DNA of 64,000 nucleotides from Alkalimonas amylolytica (GTDB taxonomy: Bacteria; Pseudomonadota; Gammaproteobacteria; Enterobacterales; Alteromonadaceae): NCBI RefSeq assembly GCF_900107845.1, contig NZ_FNRM01000006.1, positions 1 to 64,000 on the forward strand, read 5' to 3'. Below are positions 38,143 through 48,079 of this stretch, piece after piece. The translations under genes and the position numbers were made by a program. The notes under the pieces are model-generated. The model was not told the DNA's origin. It did not search any database and saw only the letters and a program-made list of their open reading frames with translations. The stretch's first letter is position 1, and each line of letters opens with the position of its first letter.

Positions 38143-38541
38143 ATGTTGAAAAAAACTGCATTGGCTTTGAGTGCAATTTACTTGCTACTCACCATCTACA
38201 CCAATGGATACAACTTCATTACGGGTATTGAAGAGTTTACAGTAACTACTCTCATAGAGTGGTCGCTTGTCATCTTGATACTGACGCTGAGCACTGTTGG
38301 CTGCTACGCCCATGTCCGTTCGATCAAATTAGGTACTGCTTGGTCATGGATTATACTGGCTATAGCCTTAGCTGTTTTGATAGTATATTCTGTCGTGCAA
38401 GTGATCGGTTATAGCACTTCAATAACCTTGTTCGAAGCACTCAGTACGACTATTCTAATGGCTGCTTTCTTCACACCAATTTTCATTTCTTTGCTTCAAT
38501 ATGCACGAAGCTTCACTCGAGACGCCAACAGAAAATCCTGA
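38143..38541 (+). CDS. Four-helix membrane protein of unknown function
   Basis: A predicted 132-residue inner-membrane protein. Four hydrophobic segments lie about residues 6-24, 41-63, 74-96 and 103-126; the C terminus is short and basic. No family was recognised. ATG at 38143 is used because the preceding codons overlap the upstream gene; the frame itself opens from TTG at 38131. It is AT-rich like its upstream partner and seems to share that promoter. A two-protein membrane-associated module is inference. Confidence 0.6.
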   Translation: MLKKTALALSAIYLLLTIYTNGYNFITGIEEFTVTTLIEWSLVILILTLSTVGCYAHVRSIKLGTAWSWIILAIALAVLIVYSVVQVIGYSTSITLFEALSTTILMAAFFTPIFISLLQYARSFTRDANRKS

Positions 38542-38584
38542 AGCCCAGTGAGCAAGCCTCCCCATAAATATCAGCTCATAAAGC

Positions 38585-38604
38585 AGGGCGCATCACTGCG
38601 CCCT
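38585..38604. terminator. Bidirectional terminator-like hairpin between unknown genes and tyrS
   Basis: AGGGCGCA pairs with TGCGCCCT around TCAC in the short convergent gap. A short T/A stretch follows on the plus side. It may end transcription in both directions. Confidence 0.6.
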
Positions 38605-38623
38605 TATAATAGAAAGAATTTTA

Positions 38624-39826
38624 TTAAACCAAGCTGATTTTAGCAAACTTGCGCTTGCCAACCTGGTAGATGGCTTCACTGCCTTTGGTGATTTCCAGCT
38701 TGCTGTCGTCGATTTTTTCATCGCCGTTGCGCTTCACTGCACCTTGCTTGATCATCCGCATGGCTTCCGAAGTACTGGCGACCAGGCCGGCTTCTTTTAA
38801 CAGATTGGCAATCGGCATGGCTTCGCCATCACAGCTTAGCTGCAGCTCTGGAATATCATCCGGCAGCGCATTTTTGGAAAAGCGCTGAATAAAATCCTGC
38901 TCGGCGGCATCGGCTGCAGCAGTATCGTGGAAACGGGCAATGATTTCTTTGGCCAGCTCAATTTTAACATCACGTGGGTTGCCACCTTCGGCGATCCGCT
39001 GCTTCAATGCTTCTATCTCCGTCAACGGCCTGAAGCTTAACAGTTCAAAGTAACGCCACATCAGCTCATCCGAAATCGACATGATTTTACCAAACATCTC
39101 GTTCGGTGCATCGGTGATGCCAACATAGTTGCCCAAAGATTTCGACATCTTCTGCACGCCATCCAGACCCTCCAGCAAAGGCACCATCATCACCGTTTGC
39201 GGCCGCTGCCCCGCTTCTTTTTGCAGCTCACGGCCCATCAGCAGGTTAAAGCGCTGATCGGTACCGCCCATCTCAACATCGGCCTCCAGCGCTACCGAAT
39301 CCCAGCCCTGCACCAAGGGATACAAGAATTCATGAATGGCAATCGACTGATTGTTGGCAAAACGCTTTTTAAAGTCATCGCGCTCTAGCATCCTGGCGAC
39401 CGTTTGCTGTGATGCCAGTCGGATTAAACCAGCAGCACCCAGCTCATTCATCCACTCCGAATTAAAGGCGATACGGGTCTTGGCTGGGTCGAGAATTTTA
39501 AACACCTGCTCTTTGTAGGTTTCAGCGTTGGCCAGCACATCGTCCCGGCTCAATGGCTTACGGGTGACATTTTTGCCGCTGGGATCACCTATCATGCCGG
39601 TGAAGTCGCCAATCAGGAAAATCACTTCATGACCATACTGCTGGAAGGTGCGCAGTTTATTAATAAGCACAGTATGACCCAGATGCAAATCTGGTGCTGT
39701 TGGATCAAACCCTGCTTTAATTTTCAATGGTTTGCCTTGCTTTAGCTTGGCAATCAGCTCTTCTTCCAGCAAAATCTCTTCGCAGCCGCGTTTTAGCTCA
39801 GCAAACGCCTGCTCCCAGTTGGTCAT
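38624..39826 (-). CDS. tyrS: Tyrosyl-tRNA synthetase
   Basis: A 400-residue class I synthetase charging tRNA-Tyr. The HIGH-type HLGH is at 48-51 and KMSKS at 226-230; a C-terminal S4-like domain occupies the last ~65 residues. ATG at 39826 has GGAG upstream and is preferred over 39853. It is divergent from mepM, an order seen in related gammaproteobacteria. Confidence 0.97.
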   Translation of the reverse strand: MTNWEQAFAELKRGCEEILLEEELIAKLKQGKPLKIKAGFDPTAPDLHLGHTVLINKLRTFQQYGHEVIFLIGDFTGMIGDPSGKNVTRKPLSRDDVLANAETYKEQVFKILDPAKTRIAFNSEWMNELGAAGLIRLASQQTVARMLERDDFKKRFANNQSIAIHEFLYPLVQGWDSVALEADVEMGGTDQRFNLLMGRELQKEAGQRPQTVMMVPLLEGLDGVQKMSKSLGNYVGITDAPNEMFGKIMSISDELMWRYFELLSFRPLTEIEALKQRIAEGGNPRDVKIELAKEIIARFHDTAAADAAEQDFIQRFSKNALPDDIPELQLSCDGEAMPIANLLKEAGLVASTSEAMRMIKQGAVKRNGDEKIDDSKLEITKGSEAIYQVGKRKFAKISLV

Positions 39827-39961
39827 GGTGGTCTCCAAAAAAGTAATCGTCATTGTCAGGATCGGTTATTTTAACTGATGCAGCCAGCATTGGAAATTGC
39901 ACAATACTGGCAACAGTGAAAAAAAAACGTTATGCTGCTAATTTAAGCAGTAACCAAATCC

Positions 39962-41299
39962 ATGCTCATGCAAACACTGGTATCGCGTATTCCAATCTCT
40001 CACCGCTTGCTGATTCTGGGCTTAATGCTTCTGTCTGCGCTGGTGATCCTGATGCCAACAGAACCGGCTGACTCCAGACAAAGTAGCAAAGAGTTGTCAG
40101 AGCTTAGCGAGCTTTATGTCCCTGAGTTGTTCCCACTTGATACCAGCTTACCAGCAGAAACTGAAGTATCTTTATTCAGTGAGCCTGAGGTTGAAGAGCT
40201 GCCAGAACCAGAGCTGACCTGGCACAGCATCACCGTACAAAGTGGCGATGCCTTATCCAATTTGTTCCGCCGTGCCAATGTCAGTCAGCAAACTATGCTG
40301 GCCATTCTGGCACTGGGCGATAGTACCCGAACGCTGACTCGTTTGTTTCCAGGCGAGACACTGGAGTTTGGTTTGGACGAAGCGGGCCAGCTGCAAGAGC
40401 TACGCTATGCCATTAACCGGCTAGAATCCCTGTTGGTGTATCGCGATGAGGAAGGCCGGTTTCAGAGCGAGCACCAACATCGCGCGGTGGAAGCGCGCAC
40501 CGACTATGCCGCTGCCACCATTCAATCCAGCTTCTGGCATGCCGGCCTGAGCGCCGGCCTTAGCAACAATCAAATTATGGCGCTGGCAAGTATTTTTGGC
40601 TGGGATATCGATTTTGCCTTGGATATTCGGGCCGGTGACAGCTTTATCGTTTTGTTTGAGCGCAACTACAGCGAGGATGAGTTTATTGGTGATGGCGCCA
40701 TTCTGGCCGCGCAGTTTAGCAATCAGGGCCGGGTAATTCAGGCCGTGCGCCATAGCGATGGCCATTATTACAAACCGGATGGTACCAGCATGCGGCAGGC
40801 TTTTTTACGGGCACCGGTCGAGTTTACCCGCATCAGCTCCAACTTCAATCCACGCCGCCAACACCCGGTCACCGGCAGAGTAGCACCGCATAATGGCATT
40901 GATTATGTGGCTCCTGTCGGTACCCCCATTATGGCTACCGGCGATGGCCGGGTAACGGCTTCTACCTACAACAACCTCAATGGCAATTATGTCTTTATTC
41001 AGCACGGCAACAACATCATTACCAAGTACCTGCACTTGTCCCGCCGTCAGGTCCGGGTGGGCGATCGGGTACGACAGGGCCAGGTGATTGGCCGTCTGGG
41101 TGCAACCGGCCGGGTCACTGGCCCACACCTGCATTATGAGTTTGTGGTCAATGGCGTGCATCGCAATCCAAGAACCGTGCAACTGCCGCAAGCTCAGGCG
41201 CTGACCGGAGCCGATAAAGCTAGCTTTATCGCCAAAGCCAATGAAGTCCTGACTGAGCTGCAGAGCCAACAGCAACAGTTACTAGCGGCAACTCCTTAA
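39962..41299 (+). CDS. mepM: M23 peptidoglycan DD-metalloendopeptidase
   Basis: A 445-residue envelope enzyme likely to cut D-Ala-mDAP cross-links during cell-wall growth. An N-terminal signal anchor (~10-30), OapA/LysM-like region (~75-140) and M23 domain (~285-410) are visible. Metal ligands include His310 and Asp314 (PHNGIDY) and the GPHLHYEF motif. It lies upstream of anmK with no gap; the enzymes link wall cleavage with anhydromuropeptide recycling. Confidence 0.92.
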   Translation: MLMQTLVSRIPISHRLLILGLMLLSALVILMPTEPADSRQSSKELSELSELYVPELFPLDTSLPAETEVSLFSEPEVEELPEPELTWHSITVQSGDALSNLFRRANVSQQTMLAILALGDSTRTLTRLFPGETLEFGLDEAGQLQELRYAINRLESLLVYRDEEGRFQSEHQHRAVEARTDYAAATIQSSFWHAGLSAGLSNNQIMALASIFGWDIDFALDIRAGDSFIVLFERNYSEDEFIGDGAILAAQFSNQGRVIQAVRHSDGHYYKPDGTSMRQAFLRAPVEFTRISSNFNPRRQHPVTGRVAPHNGIDYVAPVGTPIMATGDGRVTASTYNNLNGNYVFIQHGNNIITKYLHLSRRQVRVGDRVRQGQVIGRLGATGRVTGPHLHYEFVVNGVHRNPRTVQLPQAQALTGADKASFIAKANEVLTELQSQQQQLLAATP

Positions 41300-42394
41300 A
41301 TGCAGCCAAAACTCTATATCGGCATTATGTCTGGTACCAGCCTGGATGGCATCGACCTGGTGTTGGTCAGTTTTAACTCGCCCAAGCTGAGCTTGCTCTG
41401 CAGTAAACTGGTTCCCTTTCCTGCCAGCTTGCAAGGTGAGCTGCGCTTACTGGCCGAACCTGGTAACAATGAAGTGGAACGCATAGGTCCGGTAGAAAAC
41501 CAACTGGCCGAGTGTTATGCGATTGGTGTACAGCAATTACTTAAACAAGCCAATTATCAGCCGGAGCAAATCAGCGCTATAGGTTGTCATGGCCAGACCA
41601 TTCGGCATCGCCCCAGTCAGCCCCAGCCTTTTACGGTGCAACTTGGCAATATGCATCTGCTAGCGGCACTGACTGGCATTCGGGTCATTGCAGATTTTCG
41701 TCGCAAGGACATGGCCTATGGTGGTCAGGGTGCTCCTTTGGTACCGGCCTTTCATCAGGCAGTTTTTGCCAAGCTCGGTCAAAACCGTGCCGTGGTCAAT
41801 ATTGGCGGTATTGCCAATATCAGCCTGCTTAACGCAGATGGCACGACCACTGGCTATGATACCGGTCCGGGCAATTGCCTGATGGATGACTGGGTTTCGC
41901 TTCATCGCCAATTGCCCTTCGACAAAGACGGCGCTTTTAGTGCCGAAGGCAAGCTGCTGCCCGACCTGCTGCAACACCTGCTGGAAGATAACTATTTTCA
42001 GCAAAGCGCCCCAAAAAGTACCGGGCGCGAATATTTCCATCTGGGTTGGTTACAGCAACGGCTTTCTGGCCAAGAAGCTGCCGCTGATGTGCAGCGCACC
42101 TTATGCCGCTTTACTGCCACCAGCATTGCCAAGGCGCTGCAACGACCAAACTTAACAGAGGTTTATATCTGTGGTGGCGGTGTCTATCACCCGTTATTAA
42201 TGGCTGATTTGCAGCAGCTGTTAGGACCCGCCACCGTACAAAGTAGCAGCGTGGCAGGGATTGAGCCGGACTGGGTGGAGGCGATAGCTTTTGCCTGGCT
42301 GGCGCAGGCTTTCGACCGGCAGCTGCCAGGCAATGTGCCAGCAGTAACCGGAGCACGCAAAGCCTGTGTTCTTGGCGTTGAATACAGGCCTTGA
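41300..42394 (+). CDS. anmK: Anhydro-N-acetylmuramic acid kinase
   Basis: A 364-residue cytoplasmic kinase that hydrolyses and phosphorylates anhydroMurNAc in wall recycling. It starts immediately after the mepM stop. ATP-site MSGTSLDGIDLVL opens the protein; ADFRRKDMAYGGQGAPLVP and DTGPGNCLMD are conserved. The C terminus is convergent with oadB. Confidence 0.96.
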   Translation: MQPKLYIGIMSGTSLDGIDLVLVSFNSPKLSLLCSKLVPFPASLQGELRLLAEPGNNEVERIGPVENQLAECYAIGVQQLLKQANYQPEQISAIGCHGQTIRHRPSQPQPFTVQLGNMHLLAALTGIRVIADFRRKDMAYGGQGAPLVPAFHQAVFAKLGQNRAVVNIGGIANISLLNADGTTTGYDTGPGNCLMDDWVSLHRQLPFDKDGAFSAEGKLLPDLLQHLLEDNYFQQSAPKSTGREYFHLGWLQQRLSGQEAAADVQRTLCRFTATSIAKALQRPNLTEVYICGGGVYHPLLMADLQQLLGPATVQSSSVAGIEPDWVEAIAFAWLAQAFDRQLPGNVPAVTGARKACVLGVEYRP

Positions 42395-42422
42395 TCGTAC
42401 TCCTGTTGGAGCTTTCGGGCTT

Positions 42423-43553
42423 TTAACCTACCAAAGCCAGCAAAATACCCGCAGCGACCGCCGATCCAATCACACCAGCGACATTCGGGCCCATCGCATG
42501 CATCAGCAGAAAGTTATGTGGATTGGCTTGCAAACCGACTTTATTCACGACCCGCGCGGCCATTGGCACCGCCGAAACCCCAGCCGCGCCAACCAGTGGA
42601 TTGATCGGCTCTTTCGACAGCTTGTTCATAACTTTCGCCATGATAACGCCGGAGCCGGTACCAATAGCAAAGGCCACCAAGCCCAGAATCAAAATGCCCA
42701 GCGTTTGCGTGGTCAGGAAGTGCTCGGCGCTTAATCTTGAGCCTACCGCCAGCCCCAGGAAAATGGTGACGATGTTAATCAGCTCGTTTTGCGCTGTCTT
42801 ACTAAGCCTGTCCACCACACCAGCTTCGCGCATTAGGTTGCCAAGGCACAACATCCCGATTAACGGTGCTGCGGTAGGCAAGAATAAGATGGTCAGCATC
42901 AATAAAATCAGTGGAAACAGTATCTTTTCCTTTTTACTGACAGTGCGCAGCTGCGTCATCTGAATCTCGCGCTCTTTCTGGCTGGTGAGCGCTTTCATAA
43001 TGGGTGGCTGGATCATTGGCACCAAAGCCATGTACGAATAGGCCGCCACGGCAATAGCACCCAACAGCTCTGGTGCCAGCTGCGAGGCCAGGAAAATCGC
43101 GGTAGGGCCATCAGCACCACCAATAATGGCAATGGCTGCCGCCTCGCGAAAGGTAAAACTCATGCCCGGAACCCAGTTCAGCGCAATGGCACCCAGTAGG
43201 GTCGCAAAAATGCCAAACTGTGCCGCTGCGCCTAAAAACAGCATTCGCGGGTAAGCGATAAGGGCCCCGAAATCTGTCATAGCGCCTACGCCAAGGAAAA
43301 TGAGCAAGGGAAATAAGCCCGTGCCCACGCCCACTTCATAAAACATATGCAGAAAGCCACCGACTTCGCCCATGCCTGCCAGGGGCACATTGGTCAGCAC
43401 AGCACCAAAGCCAATCGGCAGCAACAACAGGGGTTCAAAGTTCTTGGCAATTGCCAGATACAATAAGCCAATGCCCACCAACAGCATCACCACCTGACCG
43501 GCAGTGAAGTTCAGCACACCGGTCGATTGCAACAAGGTTTGAAAAGCGTCCAT
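42423..43553 (-). CDS. oadB: Na+-translocating oxaloacetate decarboxylase beta subunit
   Basis: A 376-residue inner-membrane subunit that exports Na+ while carboxybiotin is decarboxylated. Its hydrophobic helices include the conserved [13 protein letters not shown] with the probable Na+/proton-coupling Asp. ATG at 43553 has AAGGA upstream; one codon earlier is TTG. It follows oadA by 11 bases and ends oadGAB. Confidence 0.95.
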   Translation of the reverse strand: MDAFQTLLQSTGVLNFTAGQVVMLLVGIGLLYLAIAKNFEPLLLLPIGFGAVLTNVPLAGMGEVGGFLHMFYEVGVGTGLFPLLIFLGVGAMTDFGALIAYPRMLFLGAAAQFGIFATLLGAIALNWVPGMSFTFREAAAIAIIGGADGPTAIFLASQLAPELLGAIAVAAYSYMALVPMIQPPIMKALTSQKEREIQMTQLRTVSKKEKILFPLILLMLTILFLPTAAPLIGMLCLGNLMREAGVVDRLSKTAQNELINIVTIFLGLAVGSRLSAEHFLTTQTLGILILGLVAFAIGTGSGVIMAKVMNKLSKEPINPLVGAAGVSAVPMAARVVNKVGLQANPHNFLLMHAMGPNVAGVIGSAVAAGILLALVG

Positions 43554-43564
43554 CAAAGCATCCT

Positions 43565-45343
43565 TTAGGCGTAGGTGATCAAAACATCGCCATTGCTGAC
43601 CGCATCACCAGCACTGACATGGATCTTTTGAATACTTCCATCCACCGCAGCGCGCACTTCGGTTTCCATTTTCATGGCCTCCATAATGATCACCACATCA
43701 CCCTTTTTCACCTGAGCGCCTTCTTTGGTCACCACTTTCCAGATATTGCCAGCCAAAGGTGCCGTTAAGGTACCGCTGCCAGTGACCGAAGCCCGGCCCG
43801 GAATGTTTTCTTCCACTACCGGTTTAATGCTGCTGAGCTCTCCGCTCGGTGCTACTTCCACCTCATATACCTTGCCATCCACCCGCACGCTATAAGCTGC
43901 AACGCCGCCGGCAACCGTAACCGTGGTGCTTGCATTGCCCGTAGCTTCAGATGGCGCCTCTGGCACTGGCTCAAAGGCAGCCGGGTTGTTGCGGTTTTTC
44001 AGGAATTTCAAACCAACCTGGGGGAACAGCGCATAAGTCAAGACATCATCGACCTTGGCATCGGCCAGACTGATGCTTTCTTTTTTGGCGATCTCCTGCA
44101 GCTCTTTGCTTAGCCGCTCCATCTCTGGTTCGAGTAAATCGGCGGGGCGGCAGGTGATGGCGTCGGCTCCCTCCAGTACCCGTTTCTGCAGTTCGGCATC
44201 CACCTCGGCTGGCGTCGCACCGTACTCGCCTTTTAACACGCCAGCAGTTTCTTTGGTGATGGTTTTGTAGCGTTCGCCGGTCAATACATTTAGTACCGCC
44301 TGAGTACCGACAATCTGCGAGGTGGGTGTTACCAACGGAATAAAGCCTAAATCTTCACGGACTTTTGGAATTTCTTTCAGTACCGTATCCAGTTTATCCA
44401 GTGCATCTTGCTCTTTGAGCTGGCTTTCCATATTGGTCAGCATCCCGCCCGGTACCTGTGCCAACAAAATGCGGGCGTCAACGCCTTTTAGCGAGCCTTC
44501 AAATTTGGCGTACTTCTTCCGCACCTCACGGAAATAAGCGGCGATTTCCGCTAGCAACACCAAATCCAGCCCGGTATCGCGCTCGGTGCCTTCTGTAATG
44601 GCAACCATGGTTTCTGTTGCGCTGTGACCATAGGTCATACTCATCGATGAAATCGCGGTATCCAGCATATCGATGCCGGCATCAATGGCTTTCTGGTAGG
44701 TAGCAGTACTGAGCCCGGTAGTAGCATGACATTGCATCGCCAGGGGAATTTTTACCGCCTCTTTGATACGGGTAATCAGCTCTTCGGCTACATATGGCTT
44801 GAGCAAACCCGCCATGTCTTTGATGCAGATGGAGTGACAGCCCATATCTTCGAGCTGGATCGCCATATCCACCCACATATCAATGGTATGCACCGGGCTG
44901 ACAGTATAAGACATGGTGCCCTGAGCATGGGCGTTGGCTTTGACCGCAGCCTGAATGGCCGTTTGCAAGTTACGGATATCATTCATGGCATCAAAGATCC
45001 GGAACACATCCACCCCATTCTCGACCGCTCTATCTACGAAGGCTTCCACCACATCATCGGCATAATGTCGGTAGCCCAGCAAATTTTGCCCTCGTAGCAA
45101 CATCTGTTGCTTGGTATTGGGCATGGCCTTTTTCAACGCCCTGATACGATGCCAGGGATCTTCGCCCAAATAACGGATACACGCATCAAAGGTGGCACCA
45201 CCCCAGGATTCCATCGACCAGTAACCGATCTTATCCAACTTTTCGGCTATAGGTAACATATCTTCCAGGCGCATCCGGGTGGCCAACAGGGATTGATGGG
45301 CATCTCTGAGTACCAGCTCAGTTAATAACAATGGCTTACTCAT
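43565..45343 (-). CDS. oadA: Oxaloacetate decarboxylase alpha subunit
   Basis: A 592-residue cytoplasmic subunit that transfers carboxylate from oxaloacetate to biotin. The N-terminal carboxyltransferase begins [16 protein letters not shown]. The biotinyl domain is C-terminal, with Lys558 in EAMKMET. A Pro/Ala-Ser/Thr-containing linker precedes it. The gene lies between oadG and oadB. Pyruvate carboxylase subunit B was considered, but these Na+ pump neighbours settle the assignment. Confidence 0.96.
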   Translation of the reverse strand: MSKPLLLTELVLRDAHQSLLATRMRLEDMLPIAEKLDKIGYWSMESWGGATFDACIRYLGEDPWHRIRALKKAMPNTKQQMLLRGQNLLGYRHYADDVVEAFVDRAVENGVDVFRIFDAMNDIRNLQTAIQAAVKANAHAQGTMSYTVSPVHTIDMWVDMAIQLEDMGCHSICIKDMAGLLKPYVAEELITRIKEAVKIPLAMQCHATTGLSTATYQKAIDAGIDMLDTAISSMSMTYGHSATETMVAITEGTERDTGLDLVLLAEIAAYFREVRKKYAKFEGSLKGVDARILLAQVPGGMLTNMESQLKEQDALDKLDTVLKEIPKVREDLGFIPLVTPTSQIVGTQAVLNVLTGERYKTITKETAGVLKGEYGATPAEVDAELQKRVLEGADAITCRPADLLEPEMERLSKELQEIAKKESISLADAKVDDVLTYALFPQVGLKFLKNRNNPAAFEPVPEAPSEATGNASTTVTVAGGVAAYSVRVDGKVYEVEVAPSGELSSIKPVVEENIPGRASVTGSGTLTAPLAGNIWKVVTKEGAQVKKGDVVIIMEAMKMETEVRAAVDGSIQKIHVSAGDAVSNGDVLITYA

Positions 45344-45355
45344 AACAGTCCTCTT

Positions 45356-45601
45356 CTAGTTTTGTTGCTGCCGATGTTGATGAATGGCTGCAGTGATTGC
45401 AGCCACTACCCGGGGAGAAATCGTATCCGACTCCACCACTTCAACTGTGGTTGCCGTTGTCTTTTTGGTTGGGAAAAAGCGCCGTATACTTAAACTCATC
45501 AGCTGAATAATTATCACCAGCACAGTCAGGAAGACAAAGACCGTCACCATCCCGATAGCCATAAGTTCCGCTGCTTGTTGCAGCATAGTGCTGACCGCCA
45601 T
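45356..45601 (-). CDS. oadG: Oxaloacetate decarboxylase gamma subunit
   Basis: An 81-residue single-pass membrane subunit assembling the alpha and beta subunits. One helix covers ~13-36, followed by the charged cytoplasmic tail with a His-containing end (IHQHRQQQN), where related subunits bind zinc. GGGGGA is just upstream of the ATG. It is first in oadG-oadA-oadB. Confidence 0.92.
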   Translation of the reverse strand: MAVSTMLQQAAELMAIGMVTVFVFLTVLVIIIQLMSLSIRRFFPTKKTTATTVEVVESDTISPRVVAAITAAIHQHRQQQN

Positions 45602-45878
45602 ATTTCCCCCTTACCGATACCTAACTGTCGTCATTTACAACGCAATCTAACGCAACAGTTTCATCTGCAATAATTTGTTGCCGAAAGCTTCATTATCCGG
45701 ATTCTGCTTCGAACCGACAATTCAGTCCTGTGATAACAGCTATAGATAGCATGAATCTGCAAACGTATAAACACTTTCACGTCCAGACATCCAAATAAAC
45801 TTTAAGGCCTTTTACTGCAAAAGTAAGCTGATTTTTGTCATTTTTATGCAAAACAATTCATTTATTTCCTGCAGTGAA

Positions 45879-46439
45879 TTAAAAGGCTTCCAGCTGCTGG
45901 ATAATATCGTGACTCAGTTGTTGCCAGCCTTCAGCCATAGCCTGCACCAGAGCCGGATAGCCATCGCCTTGCAACGGTTTCTGAATAAGAAATCGTTGAC
46001 GCTGGCTGTGCTGCTGTCGTGATAACCGATACTCGCCACTTAGCAGCGCGTAACCATCGGCAGTGCCCAGCATCCTGTCCAACTGAATGTGCAATTGAAC
46101 AGCGGCTTTATCCGGTTGTTGCTGCACCTGCCAGCCTGCGTTCTGGACATCCAGATTTAACCGCAAGTGCCGGCTGAGCTGGGTAGCAAGATCATCGGCC
46201 CACACATGCTGCCTGGCAACCGTCAGCTCTGTCTCACTCTGCTGAAATGCGATACCACGTTGCTGCAGGAAAGGTGCCAGTTGAATGCCCTGCAACACCA
46301 GTACCCGTTCAGGGTGTGTTGCTGCTTCAGCTTTTGGTGATACCTCCGGATAGGGGAATTGGTAGTACTGAATCTGCACGCTTTGCTGTGAGCACGCCAT
46401 GATCAATAGCAAAAATCCGGCACAGAGCAGTGGTCTCAT
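45879..46439 (-). CDS. pqiC: PqiC-like outer-membrane lipoprotein
   Basis: A 186-residue lipoprotein with signal and lipobox IMAC, Cys16 being the likely lipidated residue. It fits the ABC-transport auxiliary/PqiC family, whose partner PqiB forms an envelope-spanning MCE tunnel. The start overlaps the pqiB stop by ATGA. Operon position supports the gene name more strongly than motifs do. Confidence 0.85.
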   Translation of the reverse strand: MRPLLCAGFLLLIMACSQQSVQIQYYQFPYPEVSPKAEAATHPERVLVLQGIQLAPFLQQRGIAFQQSETELTVARQHVWADDLATQLSRHLRLNLDVQNAGWQVQQQPDKAAVQLHIQLDRMLGTADGYALLSGEYRLSRQQHSQRQRFLIQKPLQGDGYPALVQAMAEGWQQLSHDIIQQLEAF

Positions 46440-48079
46440 GGTCGGGCTCTCCTTGGTTCTGGATCTGCTGCAGGGGTTGCCTGAAAGATAAGGGCATTGC
46501 TGCGCTGGTTTAGTGTTTGCAATAACGGCTGCAAATCGCGTTGCAATTGCTCAAACTGCTGTAAGTTGTTGTTAAGGCGCTGATGGGTCTGCGACTCAGG
46601 GCCAAATGCCTGCAATAATTGCTCCAGTTGCTGCAGACTTTGACTCAGCTGTTCTGGTGCCTGCTGCAGCGCTGGCTGCGCAAGATAGCCCTCCAACTGC
46701 TGCATCACCTGCTCCATTTCCGCCATTACCGTAGTTGCCTGTGCCAGAGTGCGGGTGCCTTCCTGCAGCAAAGGCTCTACCGGCAGTTGGATCATTTTTT
46801 CCAGCGCCATCAATACCTTTTGCTCTATGTTACTCAAGCCACCGCGAGCTGTCGGTAGCACTGCATAACCTGCATACTCCATCGCCTGCCAGGGTAAATC
46901 CGGTTCATCCACCATATCTAAATCAATGTACAAGCCACCGGTTAACAAGCTACTGGTTTTTAGAATACCCCTAAGACCTTGTTCTGCGCCCCTTGCTAAT
47001 TGTTCTTTTACTTGCTCAGTGCTGATGTTTTCATACAAACGGCCGGTTTCAATACGGATCAGCACTGGTACACCTCTGTCAAAGGAGGTTTCCAGCGGAT
47101 GCGACATGGAAAAGAAAAATGGCACACTGACCACAGTCCCTACCCGAACGCCTCTGTACTCTACTGGTGCTCCAGCTTTCAAACCCCGTACCGACTCTTC
47201 GAAAAATAACAAATACTCAACATACTGACTGTACATGCCTTCGTGAATACTGTTTCTGTTTGGAAACAAAGCAAATTCAGTGTCCGAAGAGACCTGCTCA
47301 CCAGCAGGCCATCCCTCAAGGACATCAAAGCTGACCCCACCACTGATCAAACTGGCAATCGAAGCGACATCCACCCGCACACCATCCGGCGTTAATTCAA
47401 AACTGACTCCACTGGCCTGCCAGAAACGCACATTGTCGGTCACTAAGGTGTCGTAAGGGGCGCGGATAAACAGTTGGTACAGCATCTGCCGTGCGCGCAT
47501 ATCGAACAGGCTTTGTTCGACCGTGCCAACTTCATAACCTCGATACAACACAGGATCGCCTACCGATAGCACACCGGTGTCTTCACTGCGCAAGCGGATC
47601 CGGATCCCCGCGGCTTCTGCTGAGGCCACCGGAGGGATCTCCAGCAAGTTATGATGTAAGACAGTACGATCTGAATCGCCTGGTTGCAGTTCAATATAAG
47701 CCCCCGATAACAAGGTATTCAGCCCGGTGATACCAGAACGGCTGACTTGTGGTCGAACCACCCAAAACTGCGACTCGGCATTCAGCAAAGGCTCTGTATC
47801 TGGTCGCATCCGGACTTTAATTTCAACTTGCTTCAAATCAGCGGTTAAATCGACGGATACTACCTGTCCCACATCGACACTGCGACTTTTTACTGGGGTT
47901 TTTCCAGCAACGATGCCTTCAGCATGGGGGGCAATCAAGATCACCATCGGGCCTTGATTCTGATAGCTGTAATACAACATCCAAATCCCTATACCAATCG
48001 CAGCCAAGGGCACTATCCAGATGGGTGACCACTGCTTAATCGGTTGAATGCTGGCCTGACGTTGTACGGGTGTTGTCAC
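46436..48079 (-). CDS. pqiB: MCE-family intermembrane transport protein PqiB (GTG start)
   Basis: A 547-residue inner-membrane-anchored periplasmic protein with an N-terminal helix (~18-38) and three MCE/MlaD domains (~45-135, ~160-245 and ~285-390), followed by a Gln/Leu-rich coiled coil (~420-535). PqiB proteins form tunnels for envelope lipid movement. The GTG start overlaps the pqiA TGA by four bases. Its stop overlaps pqiC, showing a tightly coupled operon. Confidence 0.93.
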   Translation of the reverse strand: MTTPVQRQASIQPIKQWSPIWIVPLAAIGIGIWMLYYSYQNQGPMVILIAPHAEGIVAGKTPVKSRSVDVGQVVSVDLTADLKQVEIKVRMRPDTEPLLNAESQFWVVRPQVSRSGITGLNTLLSGAYIELQPGDSDRTVLHHNLLEIPPVASAEAAGIRIRLRSEDTGVLSVGDPVLYRGYEVGTVEQSLFDMRARQMLYQLFIRAPYDTLVTDNVRFWQASGVSFELTPDGVRVDVASIASLISGGVSFDVLEGWPAGEQVSSDTEFALFPNRNSIHEGMYSQYVEYLLFFEESVRGLKAGAPVEYRGVRVGTVVSVPFFFSMSHPLETSFDRGVPVLIRIETGRLYENISTEQVKEQLARGAEQGLRGILKTSSLLTGGLYIDLDMVDEPDLPWQAMEYAGYAVLPTARGGLSNIEQKVLMALEKMIQLPVEPLLQEGTRTLAQATTVMAEMEQVMQQLEGYLAQPALQQAPEQLSQSLQQLEQLLQAFGPESQTHQRLNNNLQQFEQLQRDLQPLLQTLNQRSNALIFQATPAADPEPRRARP

